Below, in pieces: positions 45,585 to 52,327 of a stretch of 64,000 nucleotides of DNA. Location: contig NZ_LKDW01000001.1 in NCBI RefSeq assembly GCF_001401805.1, positions 286,558 to 350,557 of the forward strand, given 5' to 3'. This DNA is from Pseudoalteromonas sp. P1-25. Its GTDB lineage: Bacteria > Pseudomonadota > Gammaproteobacteria > Enterobacterales > Alteromonadaceae. Position numbers and translations under genes: made by a program. The first letter of the stretch is position 1; each line of letters starts with the position of its first letter. The notes beneath the pieces were generated by a model, which was not told the DNA's origin, ran no database searches, and was given only the letters and a program-made list of their open reading frames with translations.

Positions 45585-46628
45585 ATGGACTCGTTAACAC
45601 AGGTAGTTTTAGGTAGCGCAGTAGGTTACGCCGTATTAGGCAATAAAATTGGCCGTAAAGCCGCTTTATGGGGTGCTGCTTTAGGTACCTTACCCGACTT
45701 AGATGTTTTTATTCCTTATGGCGGGCCTGTAGAGGCGTTTACTTATCATCGCGGTTTTAGCCATTCGTTTATAGTGCATTTATTGATTAGCCCCCTTATT
45801 GTTTGGCTTATTTTAAAAATACACACCGGTATGCAAATGCATAAAACACGCTGGTTTTGGCTGGTGTTTTTATGTTTATCAACTCATGCATTACTTGATA
45901 GCTTTACAGTATATGGCACACAATTATTGTGGCCTCTAACCGGGTACCCTTTTGCTATTTCAAACATGTTTATAGTCGATCCGCTTTATACACTCCCCTT
46001 AATATTTGGTGTAGCGTGTACATTATTACCAAAAATAACGAGTATGCGTGCCTATAAAATCAACACGACAATGCTTGGTCTTAGCTGTATATATTTATGT
46101 AGCTCACTTATTTTAAAAGTAATTATTGACGATAAAGCCACTGCTGCTCTTTCTGACAGGCAAATACAAGTAAGCAACTATATAAGTACTCCTGCGCCAC
46201 TCACCACCTTGTTATGGCGTATTGTGGTTATGTCTGATGATCAATACTACGTAGGTTACGCGTCATTATTTGATGAACCAAACGACGTAACATTCAATGC
46301 CTATAACACTGACCCCTTATTAATAAATGAGATTAGCGATGAGTGGGGAATTAAACGCTTACAGTGGTTTACTAAAGGCTTTTACAGCATACGCCAGCAG
46401 CAAAGCAATATAATACTCTCTGATTTACGTATGGGCATGGAGTGCAATTATGTATTTAACTTTGTTGTGGGAGAAAAAACCGACTTAGGTGTAAATGTCG
46501 GTGACTTTGAAAAAATAAGCCAGCGCTCTAATTTAAGCCGTGTAAGTAAAGTATGGGATAGAATTTGGAACCCAGATATTAATCTAGCGCCACCTTTAGC
46601 AAACAAAAGCTGTGCTAAAGCGCAATGA
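45585..46628 (+). CDS. DUF457 membrane-bound metal-dependent hydrolase (YdjM-like)
   Basis: A 347-aa membrane protein of the YdjM/YbcI DUF457 family. The N-terminal MDSLTQVVLGSAVGYAVLG, GTLPDLDVF and HRGFSHSF carry the His/Asp residues of the proposed metal site; STHALLDSFTVYGTQ is the second block. Several helices occupy the N-terminal half, with a soluble domain at about 190-330. E. coli YdjM is under LexA control, but I did not see an SOS box here. ATG 45585 follows AGGAATAAA. The function is unproven. Confidence 0.82.
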   Translation: MDSLTQVVLGSAVGYAVLGNKIGRKAALWGAALGTLPDLDVFIPYGGPVEAFTYHRGFSHSFIVHLLISPLIVWLILKIHTGMQMHKTRWFWLVFLCLSTHALLDSFTVYGTQLLWPLTGYPFAISNMFIVDPLYTLPLIFGVACTLLPKITSMRAYKINTTMLGLSCIYLCSSLILKVIIDDKATAALSDRQIQVSNYISTPAPLTTLLWRIVVMSDDQYYVGYASLFDEPNDVTFNAYNTDPLLINEISDEWGIKRLQWFTKGFYSIRQQQSNIILSDLRMGMECNYVFNFVVGEKTDLGVNVGDFEKISQRSNLSRVSKVWDRIWNPDINLAPPLANKSCAKAQ

Positions 46629-46679
46629 GTACATTAAAAAAGGGCAGCAAAGTGATACTACTAACCTACCCTTTTAATA

Positions 46680-46946
46680 TTAATTTTGATGCTCGTATTG
46701 GCCTCTATAAACCTCAAACACTTTTAGCACTGTGTGCTGCTCTTTATTAAGGTTATCAAACCAATCATCAAATAACTCGTCATTATCTTGCTCACTCAGT
46801 GCCATATATTGTGCTAAAAGCTCAATAATGTCGTTGTGTGTGCAGTCTATAGGGTTAATTTGCTCTGATAAGGCAGTGTGATCGCGCTCTCTTAGGGTTT
46901 CCATCACCCCTTGGTCTATTTGTTCTTGTTGTGCTGCGTCGCTCAT
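46680..46946 (-). CDS. Small acidic hypothetical protein
   Basis: An 88-aa, strongly acidic, probably all-helical protein (MSDAAQQEQIDQGVMETLRERD... DNDELFDDWFDNLNKEQHTVLKVFEVYRGQ). ATG 46946 has GAGG upstream. No family is recognised, and there is no signal peptide or metal motif. It is transcribed alone, divergent from the L31/L36 pair. Confidence 0.6.
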   Translation of the reverse strand: MSDAAQQEQIDQGVMETLRERDHTALSEQINPIDCTHNDIIELLAQYMALSEQDNDELFDDWFDNLNKEQHTVLKVFEVYRGQYEHQN

Positions 46947-47135
46947 AGCTTACCTCTAAACCGTAAAATTTTCTTGTTAACACTTTTTATATAGTTATAA
47001 CAGCCTAAAAACTAATAGCCAGTATTTTTGGTTTAAGTGGTTATTTTTTGAATTGTTTGCGTAATTAGCCAACAAAAACCCACGTAAATGAGAGTAAAAA
47101 TCATTTGCATGATTACCGTAAACGCGATAACCTAT

Positions 47136-47150
47136 AGTTATATTATCACA
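47136..47150. promoter_or_regulatory. Zur box: Probable Zur box upstream of L31-L36 paralogues
   Basis: AGTTATATTATCACA differs from the gammaproteobacterial Zur core TGTTATAnTATAACA at two positions and ends 19 bp before rpmE2. Zinc-free L31/L36 copies are usually repressed by Zur when zinc is available. The consensus is from memory. Confidence 0.6.
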
Positions 47151-47169
47151 TAACAACTTAAGGCGTATT

Positions 47170-47433
47170 ATGAAACCTAATATTCATCCCGATTACAATA
47201 TGGTTGCTTTTCACGATACCGCTGCCGATAGCTACTTTATTATTGGCTCTACCATCAAAACAGACCGCACTATTGAGCTTGAAGGGAAAACATATCCGTA
47301 CGTGCCTATTGATGTGTCTAGTGATTCACACCCTTTTTATACAGGTAAACAAAAAACTGTGGCAAGCGATGGCCGAGTCGCGCAATTTAATCGCCGCTTT
47401 AAAAACTTATCGACTACCAAAAAAGGTGAGTAA
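47170..47433 (+). CDS. rpmE2: Type B (zinc-independent) 50S ribosomal protein L31
   Basis: An 87-aa type B L31 ([29 protein letters not shown]...). It has no cysteine at all, in contrast to the zinc-binding CxxC form. Under zinc shortage such copies replace the zinc form and free its metal. Its stop overlaps the next start by one base (TAATG). The probable Zur box lies just upstream. Confidence 0.93.
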   Translation: MKPNIHPDYNMVAFHDTAADSYFIIGSTIKTDRTIELEGKTYPYVPIDVSSDSHPFYTGKQKTVASDGRVAQFNRRFKNLSTTKKGE

Positions 47434-47567
47434 TGAAAGTATTAAGCTCGCTTAAAAGCGCTAAGCAACGACCTGGTTGTCAAATAGTAAAGCGCAAAGG
47501 ACGTGTTTTTGTAATATGTAAAGACAATCCACGTTTAAAAGCAGTTCAAGGAATGAAGAAAAAGTAA
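47433..47567 (+). CDS. rpmJ2: Type B (zinc-independent) 50S ribosomal protein L36
   Basis: A 44-aa protein, [19 protein letters not shown] followed by [25 protein letters not shown]. The start ([11 protein letters not shown]) and the ending match type B L36. It keeps two cysteines (C16, C29) but lacks the full CxxC...C...H set of the zinc form. The ATG shares its first base with the rpmE2 stop, so the pair is coupled. It ends just before a strong terminator. Confidence 0.93.
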   Translation: MKVLSSLKSAKQRPGCQIVKRKGRVFVICKDNPRLKAVQGMKKK

Positions 47568-47584
47568 CGCTAATTCCGTGAAGT

Positions 47585-47620
47585 ATACGGGTAAACGATA
47601 CAGGTTTACCCGTATTTTTT
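47585..47620. terminator. Terminator after rpmJ2 (bidirectional)
   Basis: ATACGGGTAAAC (47585-47596) pairs perfectly with GTTTACCCGTAT (47604-47615) over a 7-nt loop and is followed by T residues. It also lies at the end of the minus-strand OsmC gene. Confidence 0.93.
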
Positions 47621-48005
47621 ATTTAACAACCACAGAAAACTCGGGCTGGGCCTGAATCACTTTTTTAACCGTACACGTATTAACCGCAGCAATAAGTGCT
47701 TTTTTATATTTTTGAGGAAAGCCATCTGGTAAATTAATTTCGATAGAAAATAATTTTTTACCCTCTTCATCTATGCTCTCGTTATTTTGCGTAAGGGTCA
47801 TCCCCTCAGTAGAGATTTCTCGTTGTTCACAAAATTTACGCGCATAAAAACCAGCACATAGCACCATGCTTACTAAAAAGTAATCAAACGGTTCTGGGTG
47901 TTCGGCACCTCCACCCGCATTAATACTTTGATCGCTTATTACTTCAAGACTGCCAAACTTTGCACGCTGTTTTTGGCCGTCTAACAATGACACTGAAATT
48001 TCCAT
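47619..48005 (-). CDS. OsmC-family peroxiredoxin
   Basis: A 128-aa OsmC-like protein. The two redox cysteines are present, C50 (SMVLCAGFYARKFC) and C111 (AVNTCTVKK). The GGGAEHPEPFDYFLVSM block precedes the first. OsmC proteins reduce organic hydroperoxides; members of this short branch can also act on thiol or persulfide substrates. The ATG 48005 lies 9 bp after the cytochrome b562-like gene, so they form an operon. Confidence 0.87.
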   Translation of the reverse strand: MEISVSLLDGQKQRAKFGSLEVISDQSINAGGGAEHPEPFDYFLVSMVLCAGFYARKFCEQREISTEGMTLTQNNESIDEEGKKLFSIEINLPDGFPQKYKKALIAAVNTCTVKKVIQAQPEFSVVVK

Positions 48006-48014
48006 TACTACTCC

Positions 48015-48404
48015 TTAATTACCAAACAGTAAGTCAAAAAAGCCAGGAGGCTCATGTAACTCATGATACTTCTTACGTAAATCATCAATATTTTTAAGCG
48101 CTGGCTTTGCCGAATCCAGTCCCCGCTCGTTTGCTAACTTTTTCGCTAGTCTTGCTTGCTCAATGACCTTATCAAGCCCCTGTAGAGACATTTTCGGCTT
48201 TTTATGAAAGGTCGCCCTTTTGCTGCTTTCAATTAAGGTAATAAATTTATCGATAGCCATATTAAAGCCTTCTATATCGACTGCTTGAACTGCATTTTTA
48301 TAAGCAAGACCCGTATTTTTCATATTAACTTCGAGGTCAATTTCTTGCTCAGAATAGGCCCCGTTACTAAATAAAAAAGTAAAAATTAAAACTAAAAACT
48401 TCAT
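48015..48404 (-). CDS. Cytochrome b562-family periplasmic protein
   Basis: A 129-aa exported protein with signal peptide (MKFLVLIFTFLFSNGAYS) and a four-helix-bundle pattern. The heme-ligand positions of cytochrome b562 appear to be kept: Met28 (LEVNMKNTG) and His114 (DLRKKYHELHEP). The ending PGFFDLLFGN matches the b562-family WQLLFG-type tail. There is no CxxCH motif, so heme would be noncovalent. ATG 48404 is chosen over 48416 for a clean signal peptide. The role may be electron transfer in the periplasm; co-transcription with OsmC hints at oxidative stress. Confidence 0.8.
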   Translation of the reverse strand: MKFLVLIFTFLFSNGAYSEQEIDLEVNMKNTGLAYKNAVQAVDIEGFNMAIDKFITLIESSKRATFHKKPKMSLQGLDKVIEQARLAKKLANERGLDSAKPALKNIDDLRKKYHELHEPPGFFDLLFGN

Positions 48405-48915
48405 AGTAAAACCCATTTATAAACACCGCGTAAGTGTATCAAGTTTACGTAATAAAGTAACTTAGGGCGCATAGAAGGCTTAATAACTGTAAAGGGGCTT
48501 TACAAAACATGTGATTAACAAATATGGCTAACAAGAGTTGTAATTAAATAGTGAACAAAAGTTAAAACCACTAAAAACAGAACTCAAAATAGGGACGGTA
48601 AGCCGCATTTTTTAAAAATTATTTCACATAAAAACCCTGCCTTAACAGTCACGTACCCATAAAAACAACACTAAAAACAATTTCAAAAAACAAAACAAAC
48701 CCGGTAAAAACAACGGCTAAGTAAATTATTTTCATTAAATTAACATGGTATTTGAGCTTATTTTATTGTGATTTCAGCTTAAATTAGTTGTTCCTATATG
48801 CATCCATGTTAATTGTTAATGTGCAATGTAAATAATAAATAAACAGCTCGTAGTAATTAATACGCATTGCACAAGAGCTGTAGTTTAATCACAAATAATC
48901 ATCTAGGGAATATCA
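48405..48915. promoter_or_regulatory. 511-bp leader/promoter region of the first TonB-dependent receptor
   Basis: No coding frame is seen. The middle part (about 48640-48720) is A/C-rich and poor in G, and likely single-stranded if transcribed. ACAGCTC (48842-48848) pairs with GAGCTGT (48874-48880) across a 25-nt loop, 35 bp before the gene start. The minus-strand promoter of the b562-osmC pair must lie near the left end. No clear -35/-10 pair could be named. Confidence 0.4.
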
Positions 48916-51768
48916 ATGAAAACGTTCAATATAGTCTCTCACAGTATTAAAGCTGCACTTTGTCTCTCAACTGCAGGTTTAGCATTTTCATCACTCGCTG
49001 CAGAAGATGAGGAAAAGAAATTAGAAAGAATAGAAGTAACTGGTTCTAAAATCAGCCGTGTAGGTGCAATAGCCCCTGCCCCAGTTACCGTTATCTCTGG
49101 CGAAGATCTTATAAACACCGGCGCCGTTAATATTGGTGAAGCCTTAAATAAATTACCCGCATTGGGGAATACCTACTCACTAGCAAACTCTGGTAGATTC
49201 ATTGGTACTGCTGGTTTAAATATTCTTGATTTACGTAACATGGGCACAGACCGTACCTTAGTACTTGTCAATGGTAAGCGCCATGTATCTAGTTCAGCAG
49301 GCTCGCAATCAGTAGATACGAATACCATTCCTAGTGTTTGGGTTGAGCGTGTAGAAATAGTTACCGGTGGCGCATCGGCCGTATATGGTGCAGATGCAGT
49401 AACCGGGGTTGTTAACTTTATTTTAAAAGATAATATTGAAGGTTTGAATGTAAGTGTAACGAAAGGCGTTTCTGATCTTAGTGACTATAACAATGAAAAA
49501 GCGACTTTTTCATACGGTAAAAACTTTGATAATGGTCGCGGTAACGCAGCATTTGCAGTTGAGTACTCTGGCCAAGATTCATTAAATGCGCTTGATCACC
49601 CTTGGACAGACGGTTCTTACTCTAATTTACGTAACCCTGCTCAAACTGAAGCTAATAAAGATGACCCAAACTTTCCTGATAAAATTTACACACCGAATGC
49701 AGGCTACTACGCAATTAACAATGCAGGTGTATTTAGCTTAGGTAATGGCTATGTAAATACGTTTAACCCTGATGGCTCTCATCGTGATATTTATATTGGT
49801 GATAACGTTGATGGTTTACTATGTGCCGATTGTGACTCGTTTAACCTTGCACAATTTGATGAAATACAACCTGAATTTGAAAGGTACAATATCAATTTCA
49901 AAGTAAACTATGACGTAACAGAAGACTTAAATGCTTATTTTGAAGCAAAATATGTTAACAGTGAAGGTGAAAGTATTGGCCAACCAGCGTTCTTCTTTGG
50001 CGATCCGAGAAATACAATCAGTATAGATAACCCCTACTTAGATGACAGCGTCAGAACATTAATGGAAGAAGCAAATGATGGTGAAGGCGTTGACTCTATT
50101 AATGTGTTAAGAATGATGACAGATTTAGGGCGTCGCATCGAAAATAACACCCGTGAAACCACACGCTTTGTAGCGGGTTTAAAAGGAACCGTTTTAGAAG
50201 ATTGGGATTTAGATGCATCAGTGGTTCGTGGTAAAACTGAGCTTGAGCGTGTAAATGGCGCTAATATGATCTTAGATAACTATTCTTACGCGCTTGATGC
50301 AATTGAAGATGACAATGGCAATATTGTATGTCGTAGTGAAGCGGCACGTGCCGACGGCTGTGTGCCAGTTAATATTATGGGTTTTGGTGCACCTAGCCAA
50401 GAAGCCATTGATTATATTAATACAGTATCAACCGGTACTTCTGAAATTACACAAACGGTTGTATCAGCTTCACTAGCAAATGGTGCGCTTTTTGAAGTAC
50501 CTGCAGGCTACGTCGGGATGGCATTTGGTGTTGAATACCGTAAAGAAGAAAGTGAAACAATAGAACCTGATAACGCTGAGGGGACTTTCTTCAATGCGTT
50601 AGGTGAGGATAAGGGCGAATTTGATGTAAATGAAGTTTTTGCTGAAGCCACGATTCCTTTAGTCTCTGACCTTCCTTTTGTTCAAGATTTAGTACTGGAT
50701 GCAGCTGTACGTTACGCTGATTACAGCACTATTGGTGATGCAACAAGCTGGAAGCTTGGCTTAGATTGGACCGTTAATGACCAATTACGCTTGCGATTAA
50801 CACAGTCAGAAGCACTAAGAGCGCCTAATATTGGTGAAATTTTTGGCGCACCTAGCCAAACTTTCTATAACGTAGATGATCCTTGTTTAGCCGATAACTT
50901 AGATGATTTACAAAATAGCGACACACGCCGTGCTAACTGTGCTGCACTTGGTGTACCCGTTGGCTTTGAATCAGACTACGATTCGCAAACACTTGAAGGC
51001 TTACAAAGCGGTAACCGTGACGTAAAAGGTGAAGAGTCAACAAGTACAACAATAGGTATAGTGTACCAGCCTGATTTCATAGAAAATGCAGTATTAACGG
51101 TAGATTACTGGAAAATAGAGCTAGAAGATGCGATTTCTACAATTGCATCTCAAGAAATTCTAGATCGCTGTGTTGATAGTACTTCAGGCATTTCAAATCA
51201 ATATTGTGATTTAATCACACGTGATGCTAACAGTGAAATTACGCTAATTCAAAACTCAGTTTTAAACGTATCAGGCCAAGAAGCTTCTGGTATTGATTTT
51301 GAACTGGCTTATGACTTTGATGCCCTTGAAGGTAGCTTTGCAACCCGCTTAATTGGTACTTACTTAATTGAGCGTAAAGAGTTCCCATTTCAAGATGAAC
51401 CAGAGGAGTTCATTGAATATTCGGGTACAACTGGCGAAGCACAGTGGCAAGCTAACATTAATATAGAGTACAGCTATGAGCGTTTCTACACCTCTTTAAG
51501 CACTCGCTATATTGAAGAAGTTAGCTTATATACTGAGCAAGAGCTTGAAGATAACCCTAATCCTAATAGCTTAATGAACTTTGGTACTTATATCATTTCA
51601 GATATAACAGTAGGTTATAACTTTGATAATGGCATGGGTGTTAAATTAGGCGTAGATAACGTATTTAACAGAGAGCTTCCATACGGTACACGCGGTACAG
51701 GAAGTGGTAGTGCAAGTTACGATAATATTGGCCGTTTTGGCTACGTAAATTTATCATACGACTTTTAA
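48916..51768 (+). CDS. TonB-dependent outer-membrane receptor, copy 1
   Basis: A 950-aa receptor. A signal peptide (MKTFNIVSHSIKAALCLSTA..SLAAED) is followed by a TonB box-like LERIEVTGSKI, and a plug domain (about 45-170, LDLRNMGTDRTLVLVNGKRH, VEIVTGGASAVYGADAVTGV). The 22-strand barrel ends with aromatic Phe (VNLSYDF). Such receptors import oligosaccharides, peptides or chelates using TonB energy; the ligand is not visible. It aligns almost end to end with the next receptor, so they are tandem duplicates. The terminator follows within 20 bp. Confidence 0.92.
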   Translation: MKTFNIVSHSIKAALCLSTAGLAFSSLAAEDEEKKLERIEVTGSKISRVGAIAPAPVTVISGEDLINTGAVNIGEALNKLPALGNTYSLANSGRFIGTAGLNILDLRNMGTDRTLVLVNGKRHVSSSAGSQSVDTNTIPSVWVERVEIVTGGASAVYGADAVTGVVNFILKDNIEGLNVSVTKGVSDLSDYNNEKATFSYGKNFDNGRGNAAFAVEYSGQDSLNALDHPWTDGSYSNLRNPAQTEANKDDPNFPDKIYTPNAGYYAINNAGVFSLGNGYVNTFNPDGSHRDIYIGDNVDGLLCADCDSFNLAQFDEIQPEFERYNINFKVNYDVTEDLNAYFEAKYVNSEGESIGQPAFFFGDPRNTISIDNPYLDDSVRTLMEEANDGEGVDSINVLRMMTDLGRRIENNTRETTRFVAGLKGTVLEDWDLDASVVRGKTELERVNGANMILDNYSYALDAIEDDNGNIVCRSEAARADGCVPVNIMGFGAPSQEAIDYINTVSTGTSEITQTVVSASLANGALFEVPAGYVGMAFGVEYRKEESETIEPDNAEGTFFNALGEDKGEFDVNEVFAEATIPLVSDLPFVQDLVLDAAVRYADYSTIGDATSWKLGLDWTVNDQLRLRLTQSEALRAPNIGEIFGAPSQTFYNVDDPCLADNLDDLQNSDTRRANCAALGVPVGFESDYDSQTLEGLQSGNRDVKGEESTSTTIGIVYQPDFIENAVLTVDYWKIELEDAISTIASQEILDRCVDSTSGISNQYCDLITRDANSEITLIQNSVLNVSGQEASGIDFELAYDFDALEGSFATRLIGTYLIERKEFPFQDEPEEFIEYSGTTGEAQWQANINIEYSYERFYTSLSTRYIEEVSLYTEQELEDNPNPNSLMNFGTYIISDITVGYNFDNGMGVKLGVDNVFNRELPYGTRGTGSGSASYDNIGRFGYVNLSYDF

Positions 51769-51785
51769 TTTTTAACTCTCCCTAG

Positions 51786-51818
51786 AAAGACCCTTAATTG
51801 GGTCTTTTTATTTTTTTA
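51786..51818 (+). terminator. Terminator after TonB receptor copy 1
   Basis: AAAGACCC-TTAATT-GGGTCTTT followed by a run of T interrupted by one A, 18 bp after the stop. Confidence 0.9.
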
Positions 51819-52327
51819 GATGAAATTTACTCAATTTATAGTTTTAAGTGACTAATAACTGCTTCATTATGTTCTTTTTTTAAGAACCTGCACGGTAAAT
51901 GAGTTACATAAAAAACACATATAAGCGCAAGCATTAACCAATCATTAGGTTAATAAGCTAATCACTAAAGACCACTAAAATATCTACAAAGTTAAATTAA
52001 ACTCAAAAAACAAACTCAAAAGAAGATTAGATGTAAACCAAGTAAAAAATAAATAAACACACCAAAAACCCGCTCTAACTCCTAACAAAACAACACAAAA
52101 TAATAACAAGCAACTATTTCACCAAACGCAACAAACTTCAACTTTAAACAATTTAATAAAGAGTTAACTTACTGAAAAAGAATAAATTACGACGCTTCTA
52201 TTCATAGTTTCCACATGCAATAATCGCCAGCCCTATAACAAAAGTTATAGGGCTTTGGCTAAATGCACACTGTATTTAGTTAAAATTTAATGTATCAAAT
52301 TATTATAAAATCTCCTTTGGGAAACAC
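51819..52327 (+). promoter_or_regulatory. 509-bp leader region of TonB receptor copy 2, A/C-rich with a strong hairpin
   Basis: About 51985-52150 is markedly G-poor and A/C-rich. An 11-bp perfect hairpin AGCCCTATAAC-AAAA-GTTATAGGGCT (52229-52254) extends by GCC/GGC (52226-52228/52257-52259) and lies about 70 bp before the start codon. Only two T follow, so it is not a standard terminator; an attenuator or leader control element is possible. A small GTTCTT/AAGAAC dyad lies at 51871-51887. No coding frame is evident. Confidence 0.5.

Noticed and set aside
46637..46675. AAAAGGG...CCCTTTT as a terminator after the DUF457 gene
   Set aside because: The loop is about 25 nt and the stem is only 7 bp, too weak to call.
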